Shown one piece after another: positions 15,947 through 23,574 of a stretch of DNA of 64,000 bases. Position 1 is the first letter of the stretch; each line of letters starts with the position of its first letter. The notes below the pieces were generated by a model. That model saw only the letters and a program-made list of their open reading frames with translations. It made no database searches and was not told the DNA's origin. The translations under genes and the position numbers were made by a program. Source of the stretch: DAIOXA01 sp050949165 (lineage in GTDB: Bacteria > Bacillota > Proteinivoracia > UBA4975); assembly GCA_050949165.1 (NCBI GenBank), contig JBMNFF010000014.1, forward strand, positions 124,001 through 188,000. The letters run 5' to 3'.

Positions 15947-17468
15947 CCAGAAGTCGCTCCGCCACATCCCGCATGGCTTGGGCCACGACTTTTTTGATTG
16001 CTTCGGTGTCCTCGGCCCCGCCCTTGACCTTGCCGCTGTTGGCCTCCAGCAGGAAGGATACACCGTCGAAGAGGTTGGTCATTCGAGCCAGGAAAAGACT
16101 GCCTTTGCCAATGACCATCGCCCTCTGCATTTTGCCGGCCAGCATCATTTCCCGGGCATGGCCGATGAAGGGCACTCCCGAAGGGATGTGTCCCTGGGTG
16201 GGGGCGAATCCCGGCATGCCGTGTTTCTCCACAAAGGCCGCCAGGTCTTGCCGCTGAATGTCTCCCCGCTTGACCCCCAGGGCGCCGATCATCTTGTAAT
16301 TGGCGGCGGGAACATCTCCCGCCCCGGCGGGCACGGTGATTTCAGGATTCTGCATTTCCACCGAGAACTTTTCTACATCAGTAATCTTGAGGCCGATTTT
16401 GCTGAGGGGATCGGTGACCAATGCCTCCATGACGGCCTGGGGCGCCGAGCCCCGGCCGATATTGTGGCACCCCATGCAGTCGGTGCGAATAACGGGATTG
16501 ATGCCGTCATTCTCGCTGACCAGGACTGCAAATGCCCCCAATACATCTTCCAGGACAGGCAAACCCTTTGCCACGTGGTCCTTGCCATTCATGCCCAGCT
16601 TGGCGGTGGCGCCGCCGGCGACGACGGCTACATTCTTATAGATGCCGGACTGTACCAGAGCGGCGGCCTGGACCAGGGCATGGGCCGGCGCAGCGCAAAA
16701 ACCGCGGACGTCGCTGCCGGTGGCGTTGACACACCGGCAGATCTCTCCGATGGCCTTGGCAAAGTTGCCTCCGCCCCGCTGGTTGACATCGCCGCATGCC
16801 TCCTCTGAGCACTCGATGATATAGTCTACCGACTCTGGATTCACCTGGTTCTTGGCCAGCAGGTGCTTCAGGGCCAGCACGCCCGAGGATTTGACCACCA
16901 GGTTTTCCAGCATTATGTGGGCGCTGAGGTTGATATCCCAATCGTGGGCCCGCTTTACACAGCCCACCAGTTTCCCGTCCAGGTAGAGGGCTTCGGCCCC
17001 GTGCTCTGCTACCCGTTTCTGGATTTCGGCCGCCTCGACGCCGTCTTCAATGGCTGCGGCTTCCGCTGCGAAGAGGGGATTGCCTGCCAATTTGCCCTTG
17101 ACCTGTTGGGCAAATTCCCGTTCCAACATGACGAGGTCAAAGGAGTCGCAGACCTTTAAGAGGGCATAGAAGCAGTCTTCAGCCATTATTTCCCCGAACT
17201 TGCCCTCGGCCTGGCCCTGGGGAGAGTTATCATACCAGGGCTTGGCCAGGGTCGCCAGGGCATCGGGGTACAGGTTGCCGATATACGCCTGGTTGGGCGC
17301 ATAGTTTACGGCGTCCTGATAGGAGCGAAGCTTGCCGGGCAGTTCCTTTAAGTACTGGGAATCGGGATTCTTGGCCCGTTCCAGGCACTGGGTGGAGCCC
17401 TGGCTGAGCAAGAGGTTGGGAGCATGTACCAGGGCGTAGGCCGCCCCCTTGATTACTGGATAATCCAC
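15936..17468 (-). CDS. grdC: Glycine/sarcosine/betaine reductase component C, beta subunit
   Basis: The ~510-residue thiolase/FabH-like subunit of component C matches family GrdC from VDYPVIKGAAYALVHAPNLLL onward. Further landmarks are NPDSQYLKELP, YAPNQAYIGNLYPD, IIECSEEACGDVNQRGGGNFAKAIGE and NATGSDVRGFCAAPAHAL, whose Cys is the probable active-site residue. I place the start at the GTG at 17468, preceded by GGGAGGG. The open frame extends upstream but crosses a MITE-like repeat. The leader from grdB is about 270 bp and filled with repeats, unlike the tight spacing elsewhere in the operon. Confidence 0.93.
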   Translation of the reverse strand: MDYPVIKGAAYALVHAPNLLLSQGSTQCLERAKNPDSQYLKELPGKLRSYQDAVNYAPNQAYIGNLYPDALATLAKPWYDNSPQGQAEGKFGEIMAEDCFYALLKVCDSFDLVMLEREFAQQVKGKLAGNPLFAAEAAAIEDGVEAAEIQKRVAEHGAEALYLDGKLVGCVKRAHDWDINLSAHIMLENLVVKSSGVLALKHLLAKNQVNPESVDYIIECSEEACGDVNQRGGGNFAKAIGEICRCVNATGSDVRGFCAAPAHALVQAAALVQSGIYKNVAVVAGGATAKLGMNGKDHVAKGLPVLEDVLGAFAVLVSENDGINPVIRTDCMGCHNIGRGSAPQAVMEALVTDPLSKIGLKITDVEKFSVEMQNPEITVPAGAGDVPAANYKMIGALGVKRGDIQRQDLAAFVEKHGMPGFAPTQGHIPSGVPFIGHAREMMLAGKMQRAMVIGKGSLFLARMTNLFDGVSFLLEANSGKVKGGAEDTEAIKKVVAQAMRDVAERLLDAQ

Positions 17469-17489
17469 ATTATATCCCTCCCTATGCAA

Positions 17490-17643
17490 GGGGCTGCCGC
17501 AAAACAAGGAGTCTGTGCATATTCTTCCGGTATATCTCTGCAGGCAGAGGTGGGTTTTCCCGTCCAACCTCTATGGGTGGGGGCCCAAAGGCTCCCCTGC
17601 TAATGGAAGGAATATGGCGGATTGTCAGTTTTGCGACAGCCCC
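17490..17643. mobile_element. 154-bp MITE-like element with IS1182-type terminal inverted repeats
   Basis: The ends GGGGCTGCCGCAAAAC (17490-17505) and GTTTTGCGACAGCCCC (17628-17643) are 16-bp inverted repeats with one mismatch. They match the left end of the full IS1182-family element at 53609 (GGGGCTGTCGCAAAAC). The interior encodes no transposase. It lies between grdB and grdC, so it could be mobilised in trans by that transposase. Confidence 0.75.
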
Positions 17644-17672
17644 GATTTGATTATGAAGAACTGAGGATCGGT

Positions 17673-17735
17673 TGCGACAGGGAGAAACGTCCCCGATGTC
17701 GCGCTGCGACAGGGAGAAGCGTCCCCGGTGTCGCG
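17673..17735. repeat. two tandem REP-like palindromes directly after grdB
   Basis: The two 31-bp units at 17673-17703 and 17705-17735 differ at two positions. Each is a hairpin with arms GCGACAGGGA and TCCCC-GR-TGTCGC. The second ends 1 bp before the grdB stop codon. Similar GCGACA...TGTCGC palindromes are dispersed repeats in many clostridial genomes (recalled, not searched). They could stabilise or attenuate the operon mRNA at this point. Confidence 0.7.
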
Positions 17736-17736
17736 G

Positions 17737-19044
17737 TTATTCGAAGACGGTTTGGCCGTCGACTTCGGTGGCCAGGGCCGTCAAGGCTCTTTCCACCAGG
17801 CGACGGCGCAGGGCGCGCTCTTCGGCCTGGGGCAATTCGGGATTGCCCAGGGGATGGGGGATGGCCACGGTGGGCACGATCCGGTTGGCGCCCACCGTCA
17901 TGGATATGGGCACGATGGTGCACATGTGCACCACGGGCAGTCCGGCTCTTTCGATTTCCTTAACCATCGTTGCACCGCAACGAGTGCAGGTGCCTCACGT
18001 GGAAGTAAGGATTACTGCGTCCACGCCGTCCTGCTTTAATTCCCGGGCAATTTCCGCGGCGAAGGCCTTGGCGCTGGCCACGGCAGTGCCGTTGCCAACG
18101 GTGGTGTAGAAATACTTGTGCAGGGAGCCGATTTTACCTTCCTTCTCCATCTCCCTCAGGACATCCACCGGCAGGACCCGGTCGGCATCCTCATTGGCGT
18201 AGACGGGGTCATAGCCGCCGTGGGCGGTGGCATGGGTTTCCCGGGTCAGGTCATCGATTCCCTCCAGGCTGTACTTGCCGAATTTCGAAGCGCTGGAGGA
18301 TTCGATATGGTCGGGGTTGCCCTTGGGGACAATGCCGCCGGAGGTGACCAGGGCGATCTTGGCCTTGCTGACATCTTTCAGGGCGGGGTTGGGTGCTACC
18401 CGGTCGAACTCGGGCATGGGGTATTCGGTCTTGTACTCCTCGCCCCGCAGCTTGGCCAGGAGCATCTCCACCGCCCGCTGGGAACCCCGCTTCTCGGTGA
18501 AGATGTTTTGGCGGATTCCCCGGGGAATGTAGCCCTCCTCTTGGGGGCTGCCCAGTTCTTCCTTTCTCAGGACCTTCAGGGCCAACCGGCCAATGGCGGG
18601 AACGGCCTTGCGCATGGCGGCGGCCGAGTCGCCGGTCTCGACAATCAGGGCGTGGCGACGGTACATTTCGGCGCCGGGGTTTTCCGGGTACATCCCCGAG
18701 ATGACGGGAACGCCCAGATTCTCGTCCACAGCCTGGGCTACGGCGCCGCAGGCCATTCCATAGCGCCCGGCGTTAAAGGCCGGACCGGCAATAACCAGGT
18801 CGGGCTTGTGCTGGGCGATCATCTCCAGAACCTGGGCCTTGGCGGCATCGATGTTCTCGTTAAACCAACTGTCTCCACAGATTACCGTGGCAACAATTTC
18901 TGCCGTCTCTCCCAGGATACCCTGGAGGGCCGTGCCCGGACCCACCGGCCCCTCCTTGCAGAAGGGGGGAGTATTGGCCTTTTCTTCGCCGCCCACCTGA
19001 CCAAAGAACTGGTTGAGGTAATGGACAACGCGGTATTTGCTCAC
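17737..19044 (-). CDS. grdB: Glycine reductase component B, gamma subunit (selenoprotein)
   Basis: The 435-residue substrate-activating subunit is read through an in-frame UGA at 17995-17997 (codon 350). The reading ...VILTST-U-GTCTRCGATMVKEIERAGLPVVHM is the conserved GrdB selenocysteine motif, with nearby Cys353 and Cys356. Upstream are GLNQFFGQVGGEE-like MSKYRVVHYLNQFFGQVGG, IICGDS-type VICGDSWFNEN, and TSGGIVPKGNPDHIESS. Downstream are MCTIVPISMTVGANRIVPTVAIPHP and GNPELP. The start is GTG, after AGGGGGTGAGAG. A plain ORF caller would split this gene. Together with GrdE it binds glycine as a Schiff base. Confidence 0.95.
17965..17997 (-). promoter_or_regulatory. grdB UGA codon and putative bacterial SECIS hairpin
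   Basis: Directly after the UGA the minus-strand RNA can fold as GCACC...GGUGC, or as UGCAC...GUGCA, with an exposed loop around CUCGUUGCG. This is the position of bacterial SECIS elements read by SelB. The exact fold is an inference. Confidence 0.6.
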
Positions 19045-19055
19045 GCTCTCACCCC

Positions 19056-19517
19056 CTAGTATTTGCTGTATTGCTCCCGATAAGTGGCGACTTCTTTGAT
19101 AATCTCATCGACGTCCAGGACCATTTCCATCATGCTGACCTGTTCGTCATACACCTGTTCGTCCACCAGGCTCTTGATGGGCTCTTCAAAGATATGGTAT
19201 GCGGGGAGTCCCAACTGGACTCCAGCCAATGGACCTGCAAAGGTAGGATCGCCATTGCTCACGGTCTCGGCAGCCAGGCCGGAAGCTTCCGCTTCGGCGC
19301 CACCCAGAACAACCACCAGGTTTTCCGGGCCATGCCTTTCTGCCAATTCCTTGATGCGAGCCTGGTTTTCCAGGTCCATTGCTCCTGCAGCAGTTCAGAC
19401 AAAGCATTCGGTGGTGGCGAATACTATCTCGCCGCCGAAGGACTTGACGCATTCCTCGATGGCCGGGCCGGGGACGCCGTCGCGGTCGCCGAGGATGATG
19501 AACTTCTTATCCTTCAC
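19056..19517 (-). CDS. grdA: Glycine reductase selenoprotein A
   Basis: The 153-residue redox carrier common to glycine, sarcosine and betaine reductases starts at GTG 19517 after GAGGAGG. Its N terminus KDKKFIILGDRDGVPGPAIEEC leads to TTECFV-U-TAAGAMDLENQ, with UGA at 19395-19397 as selenocysteine 41 in the CxxU redox motif. The rest (AERHGPENLVVVLGGAEAE, NGDPTFAGPLAGVQLGLPAYH, YDEQVSMMEMVLDVDEI) is typical GrdA. Its Sec attacks the Schiff base held by GrdB/E to give Se-carboxymethyl-Sec, later resolved by GrdC/D. The selenol is regenerated by the thioredoxin system encoded upstream. Confidence 0.96.
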
Positions 19518-19562
19518 GATTGTACCTCCTCTTTTTGATGTCATTTACTTCCCGACTTCCGA

Positions 19563-20846
19563 CTATATTTCCCGGGCTGACCTCTTGTTGTAGCCCAATT
19601 CGTTGGTGGCACCGACGATGGCCTGAATCTCGACGGTGATGCTGCCGTCGGCGTGGAGGCTGCCGTCAAAGCCACCGGCTATTGTATCGGCCGGCTTGTT
19701 GTCGCCGATGACCTTGGCCATGGGCGGCAAGGTGATGACCTGGTTGGCATTGCCGCCGCTGACTACGGCGTCGGCTAATGCGTCGGCATCGGCCAGGGAC
19801 TGGGAAGCGCCGTCGCGGCCGGCATACTCGTCGGTGAGGATAACGGTCTTGATGCCCTTCTTTTCCAGCTTGGTGCAGTTCATGATCAGGTCGGTATCGG
19901 GGTTGCCGAAGCCCTCCTCCGAGATAATGGCGCCATCCAGGCCCAGCATTTCTGCCAGCTTGGCAGTGAAATTAGAAGAGCGCTGCTTATCCTTCAGGGT
20001 GACGTTCTCGTTGGTGATGATGACTCCGACAAAGTTCAGGTCCCGGCCGTGGCGCTGGTAGAGGTCGTGAATTACCGGGTTGTTGAGATGATGGTAGGTC
20101 GTGTTCTTGTCACAGGCCGAGACGCAGTTGCCGCTGACAATGGCTCCGTCCATCACCTCGGTGGGGGAAAGCAGGGTGGGCAGGATTCGCTTGGCATCCA
20201 CCCCATAGACATATGTGTCGTGCAAGAGACCTTGACTTTGCAGCATGTAGACATAGGCCACCCGGGGCAGATCAGGGTAACGCTTTACCCCTTCGACAAA
20301 ATTCAGATGCTCATACTCTTCCCAGGAATCTACCTCTGCTCCCCGGGCCGCTTCAGCCAGGGCAACGGCGGCCTTATAGCCCACCATGCGCACAGCCGCT
20401 TCATGCTCATGCTGGCCGAGACCGGGAACTGGCTGACAGATTACCACCAGGTTGCAGGTCTCGGAAAAGGGGGTGTAATCTGCCCCCACCCCGGACATGT
20501 CAATGATGCCTTCCTGGAAACCGACAATCTTGCCCACCGTCACCACGGCGGCGCCGCTGAGGACCAGGGTGGTCCCTTCGCCCACCATATCGACCTTGCT
20601 GACAAACCCGGGGAAGATGCCGCCGGGGCCCTCCAGCTTGAGGCGGGGCTCGATGACATCCTTGACGGGCATGATCCGGATGGACTCTCCCGGCCGGGCC
20701 AGGTCCAGCTCTATTGAGCTCAGGCGGTCATCGGCTACGGCCGCCAAAATCTCTTCCTTGTTGACATAGAGCACGCCCTGGCTTACCCGGGTCTCATCTC
20801 CGAACTGGATATCTCTAATCTTGATGCGGCCAAGTCTAAGTTTCAT
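19563..20846 (-). CDS. grdE: Glycine reductase component B, alpha/beta proprotein
   Basis: The 427-residue proprotein is cleaved autocatalytically into two subunits. The site is Asn240-Cys241 in GAIVSGNCVSACDKNTTYH; by homology Cys241 becomes the N-terminal pyruvoyl group that forms a Schiff base with glycine. N-terminal landmarks are RIKIRDIQFGDETRV, SRIMPVKDV-like IRIMPVKDVIEPR, and GADYTPFSET. The C-terminal half has GVIITNENVTLKDKQRSSN and ISEEGFGNPDTDLIMNC. It lies between trxA and grdA, with 45-bp spacing to grdA. Confidence 0.95.
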   Translation of the reverse strand: MKLRLGRIKIRDIQFGDETRVSQGVLYVNKEEILAAVADDRLSSIELDLARPGESIRIMPVKDVIEPRLKLEGPGGIFPGFVSKVDMVGEGTTLVLSGAAVVTVGKIVGFQEGIIDMSGVGADYTPFSETCNLVVICQPVPGLGQHEHEAAVRMVGYKAAVALAEAARGAEVDSWEEYEHLNFVEGVKRYPDLPRVAYVYMLQSQGLLHDTYVYGVDAKRILPTLLSPTEVMDGAIVSGNCVSACDKNTTYHHLNNPVIHDLYQRHGRDLNFVGVIITNENVTLKDKQRSSNFTAKLAEMLGLDGAIISEEGFGNPDTDLIMNCTKLEKKGIKTVILTDEYAGRDGASQSLADADALADAVVSGGNANQVITLPPMAKVIGDNKPADTIAGGFDGSLHADGSITVEIQAIVGATNELGYNKRSAREI

Positions 20847-20860
20847 CCTTTCACCTCCAA

Positions 20861-21184
20861 TTAGGCGCCCAATTCCTTGAGCTTTGCCTCCACATCCTCA
20901 ATCTGAATATCCTGGGTCAATTCTGCAGCCTTCTCCCCATCCTTGTAGAAAATTATCGTGGGAAGACCCATGACCCTTTGACCGATGGCCAGGCGGCGGT
21001 TCTCCAGGATATTCAGCTTGGCGAACTTAACTGCGGGATAGCGGCCGGCCAATTCCTCGACATGGGGCATTAACTCCTTGCACGGTTCGCATTTAGGACT
21101 CCAATAGTCCACTACAACCAGACCTTGACTTTCTAACACCTCTGCGTCGAAGTTCTCCTTGCTGAGTTCTAACACGCTCTTCAC
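20861..21184 (-). CDS. trxA: Thioredoxin of the glycine reductase system
   Basis: The 107-residue thioredoxin fold protein has active site WSPKCEPCKELMPHVEEL: CEPC rather than the classical CGPC and WSPK rather than WAxW. Such divergent sites are typical of thioredoxins encoded in grd operons. MGLPTIIFYKDGE carries the cis-Pro loop. It passes electrons from TrxB to the selenoprotein A/component system. It lies 5 bp after trxB and 14 bp before grdE. Confidence 0.92.
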   Translation of the reverse strand: MKSVLELSKENFDAEVLESQGLVVVDYWSPKCEPCKELMPHVEELAGRYPAVKFAKLNILENRRLAIGQRVMGLPTIIFYKDGEKAAELTQDIQIEDVEAKLKELGA

Positions 21185-21189
21185 CTCCC

Positions 21190-22404
21190 TTAAAGTAAAG
21201 TAATAAGTTCTGCCAGTGTTTTCGGAGAAATCTGCCCGGATACCCGGCCCAGCACCTCTCCGCCCTTTATCAGGAGGAGCGCGGGCATGTCTTGGACGCC
21301 ATAACGGCGGGCAATGCGTTGATTGCGGTACGTGTCTATCTTGACCAGGTCCAGCTTGGCTGAATTGGCAGCGGCGAATTCCTCCACCGCCGGCACCGCT
21401 GCCAGACTGCCTTCATGGAAGGGACTCCAAAACATGATGGCCACTGGCTTTGCCTTATCCAGCACTTCTCTGCGGAAGTTTTCCTCTTCGTTGATATACT
21501 TCTCGGCGGCAACGGCAGCAATGGCGCCGTCGGCGGTGGCGGTGACCACCTGCCGGAGGAACTTCTGCCGCACATCGCCCACGGCGTATACGCCGTCCAC
21601 CGAAGTTTCCATGAGATCTGTGGTGGGTATGTATCCCCTTTGGTCCAGGTCGACCTTGCCCCGAAGGAATTCGGTTTTGGGCACCGTGCCCACGAAGATA
21701 AAGACGCCGTCAGTCTCCAGATCTCGCACTTCGCCGGTTTTGAGGTTCTTGACGGCAACTGCCTCTACGATTCCATCGCCCTTTATTTCTTCCAATACCG
21801 AGTTCCAGACCCAGTGAATCTTTTCATTGGCGAAGGCCCGCTCCTGGATGACCTTGGTGGCGTCCAACACGCCTTCATCGTGGATGACGACGATGGTAAC
21901 CTTGGCGGCAAAGCGGGTGAGGTAGATGGCTTCTTCAATGGCAGCATCGCCGTTACCTACCACCACCACGTTTAATTCCTCGTAGAAGTCGGCATCGCAG
22001 GTGGCGCAGTAGGAAACCCCCTTGCCCTTGAGCTCTGCTTCGCCCTTTACCCCTAAACTCCGGGGTTCGGCGCCGGTGGCGATGATGACCGCCTTGGCGG
22101 TGTAGCGGCCCTTCTTGGTGGTTACGACCTTTTCCCAGCCCTCCAGCTCCAAATCCACCACTTCATCCTTGCAGAGCTGGCAGCCAAAGTGCTGGGCGTG
22201 CTCATACATCGTCTGGGTGAGCTGGGGCCCTGTGGTCCCCCGGAAAAAACCCGGGTAATTCTCCATCTCCTCTGTGCTGGCCGCCTGGCCCCCTATCCTG
22301 CCCTTTTCGATGATAAGGGTGTTGAGTTTGGACCGGGAAGCATAGATCCCCGCCGCCAGGCCGCCGGGACCTCCACCTATGATGATGATGTCATGAGAAC
22401 TCAT
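21190..22404 (-). CDS. trxB: Thioredoxin reductase fused to a degenerate thioredoxin domain
   Basis: Residues 1-305 are a complete low-molecular-weight thioredoxin reductase: IIIIGGGPGGLAAGIYASRS (FAD), SYCATCDADFY redox CATC, VVVVGNGDAAIEEA (NADPH) and DGVYAVGDVRQKFLRQVVTA. A further ~95 residues form a thioredoxin fold (VAIMFWSPFHEGSLAAVPAVEEF, VKIDTYRNQRIARRYGVQDMPALLLIKGGEVLG). In it, WSPFHEGS occupies the place of WSPKCEPC in TrxA, so both redox cysteines are missing. It may dock TrxA or the reductase complex. The ATG at 22404 follows GGAGAGGAG; the gene overlaps grdX by 14 bp. Confidence 0.93.
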   Translation of the reverse strand: MSSHDIIIIGGGPGGLAAGIYASRSKLNTLIIEKGRIGGQAASTEEMENYPGFFRGTTGPQLTQTMYEHAQHFGCQLCKDEVVDLELEGWEKVVTTKKGRYTAKAVIIATGAEPRSLGVKGEAELKGKGVSYCATCDADFYEELNVVVVGNGDAAIEEAIYLTRFAAKVTIVVIHDEGVLDATKVIQERAFANEKIHWVWNSVLEEIKGDGIVEAVAVKNLKTGEVRDLETDGVFIFVGTVPKTEFLRGKVDLDQRGYIPTTDLMETSVDGVYAVGDVRQKFLRQVVTATADGAIAAVAAEKYINEEENFRREVLDKAKPVAIMFWSPFHEGSLAAVPAVEEFAAANSAKLDLVKIDTYRNQRIARRYGVQDMPALLLIKGGEVLGRVSGQISPKTLAELITLL

Positions 22405-22789
22405 ACCGACACTCCTCTCCAATTATCTTAAAGGCATCCTTGGACATTTCCAGATCAATCAGCTGCAGATCTGCCAAGACCTGCCGGCTGCCGCCAGGAA
22501 AGGAGCCCAGTTTATTTGCCGTAGCGATGGCCCCTTCCAGCACCCGCAGGGACAGATAATCCAAACTGGTTCCCCGGGCCAGGATCAAGGTCTTGTATGG
22601 AGTCTGGTTGGGCTTGATACTGGAAGCCAGGGGATGGTTCAGCAGGCGCCACCCCAGGTGGACCCTGTCCCTGGCCGCCACCAATACGTCGGACAAGCCG
22701 CCCCCATGCCAGAGAACGTGTATATGATTGCTTTCTCTTTTGCCCCAGTGTTCAAAGGCCAGGGGGTTGTTGGTGAGCACCCGGAACAT
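22391..22789 (-). CDS. grdX: GrdX family protein
   Basis: This 132-residue protein, starting MFRVLTNNPLAFEHWG after TTTGGAGGTGAAGAG, is the small protein that commonly heads glycine reductase operons. It is predicted soluble, with a possible alpha/beta fold (VLWHGGGLSDVLVAARDRVHLGWRLLNHPLASSIKPNQTPYKTLIL). Its function has not been established in the family. It is the first gene after the riboswitch terminator. The longer frame upstream (to 22891) overlaps the riboswitch and is not coding. Confidence 0.82.
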   Translation of the reverse strand: MFRVLTNNPLAFEHWGKRESNHIHVLWHGGGLSDVLVAARDRVHLGWRLLNHPLASSIKPNQTPYKTLILARGTSLDYLSLRVLEGAIATANKLGSFPGGSRQVLADLQLIDLEMSKDAFKIIGEECRYEFS

Positions 22790-22803
22790 CTCTTCACCTC
22801 CAA

Positions 22804-22834
22804 AATAAAAAGACAGCGAACGTAGCCGCTGTCT
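22804..22834 (-). terminator. terminator controlled by the glycine riboswitch
   Basis: AGACAGCG (22811-22818) pairs with CGCTGTCT (22827-22834), followed on the minus strand by TTTTATTTTGG. It lies just past the second aptamer and before grdX. Its upstream arm overlaps the aptamer's 3' end, consistent with ligand-dependent antitermination (ON switch). Confidence 0.85.
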
Positions 22835-22842
22835 CTGTCCTG

Positions 22843-23004
22843 TGACCTGAGAGATTCGCCCGGCAAAGGGCTTTGCTCCGTCGGTGTCCAAAAGACTTTC
22901 CAGAGTTGCATCGGAACACGGTCCTTTTACCTGAGAGTTTATCTAGCAGCTGGCCAGCTGCCAATTTGCTCCTTCGGTGTCCCCTCTCTCAAGGGTCCTC
23001 TCCC
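22843..23004 (-). promoter_or_regulatory. tandem glycine riboswitch
   Basis: The minus-strand RNA contains two gcvT-type aptamers. The first runs GGGAGAGGACCC ... GACACCGAAGGAGCAA ... AACUCUCAGGUAAAAGGACCG. The second runs ACUCUGGAAAG ... GACACCGACGGAGCAA ... AAUCUCUCAGGUCACAGGAC. The repeated CACCGAnGGAGCAA and CUCUCAGGU blocks are diagnostic. It sits between promoter and terminator of the grd operon, so glycine should induce its own reduction pathway. Confidence 0.95.
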
Positions 23005-23059
23005 GCATCCGTCATCTGCCGGTATTCGGTTGTGAAAAAGATAACTTTCCCTTATCCAA

Positions 23060-23065
23060 ATTATA
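23060..23065 (-). promoter_or_regulatory. -10 box of the grd operon promoter
   Basis: A perfect TATAAT on the minus strand lies about 55 bp upstream of the first aptamer. The -35 region is poor, so an activator or another start may contribute. Confidence 0.5.
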
Positions 23066-23312
23066 CAACATTATCCTGCCAATTGCTCATAGATATTCTT
23101 ATCTGTTCCATAAGGAAGGTTAATACCCCGTCCGGGCCTTCCAGGACCAGGGCAACTGGCACGACTTGGACCATTCCTCCCGCCTCTCCGCCCATAAGGC
23201 GAATATCTACAATGGGATGGACGGTGATTCCCCCCACCTCCTTGCCGGCCAGGGTTATAAATTCCGCTGATAAATACAAAAAATGCCACCCCCTCAGGGG
23301 TAGTATGTCCAT
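23061..23312 (-). CDS. small hypothetical protein upstream of the grd riboswitch
   Basis: This open frame would give about 83 residues from ATG 23312 (MDILPLRGWHFLYLSAEFITLAG...). Alternating hydrophobic stretches (GGITVHPIVDIRLMGG, MVQVVPVALVLEGPDGVLTFLMEQI) look like a real beta-rich protein rather than a shadow frame; no other frame here does. The ribosome site is weak (CCGGAG only 3 nt from ATG). A stronger GGGAGG upstream points to a non-ATG start near 23345. Its end overlaps the grd promoter. I recognise no family. Confidence 0.42.
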   Translation of the reverse strand: MDILPLRGWHFLYLSAEFITLAGKEVGGITVHPIVDIRLMGGEAGGMVQVVPVALVLEGPDGVLTFLMEQIRISMSNWQDNVV

Positions 23313-23389
23313 TTGCTCCGGGTAAATGAGTGCCCTCAGTCCCAGTGAGCAACCTCCCTTAGCCACCCAACCAGGACAGCTTCTAAGCA

Positions 23390-23441
23390 AGAGAAAATCC
23401 CCGGCAGGGCGCCGGCGAAGTTCTCCCCCGGGGATTCTCCC
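23390..23441. other. imperfect inverted repeat with GGGG/CCCC arms
   Basis: GAGAAAATCCCCGG (about 23391-23404) and CCGGGGATTCTC (about 23430-23441) are complementary around a GC-rich interior. There is no T-run on the plus strand, and only TTTTC inside the arm on the minus strand. It lies between the small frame and the Nei-like gene. Function unknown. Confidence 0.4.
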
Positions 23442-23574
23442 TGGCCATGGGCTGTCTGGTTCACCTGCTGAGATCTACATAGAAAATTCCCTTTACTTAT
23501 CCCCGGGAAAAAGAGGAATGATTATCCCGTTGGTGAATTTTACTTTTAGGTATTAATAGAGGGAGGAAACTCGA

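Noticed and set aside
17490..17567. Upstream extension of grdC through the MITE
   Set aside because: The extension is encoded by the repeat and lacks similarity to GrdC; a GTG with GGGAGGG matches the family start.
17737..19517. Split frames suggesting pseudogenes or frameshifts in grdB and a truncated grdA
   Set aside because: The interruptions are single in-frame UGA codons at the exact conserved selenocysteine positions.
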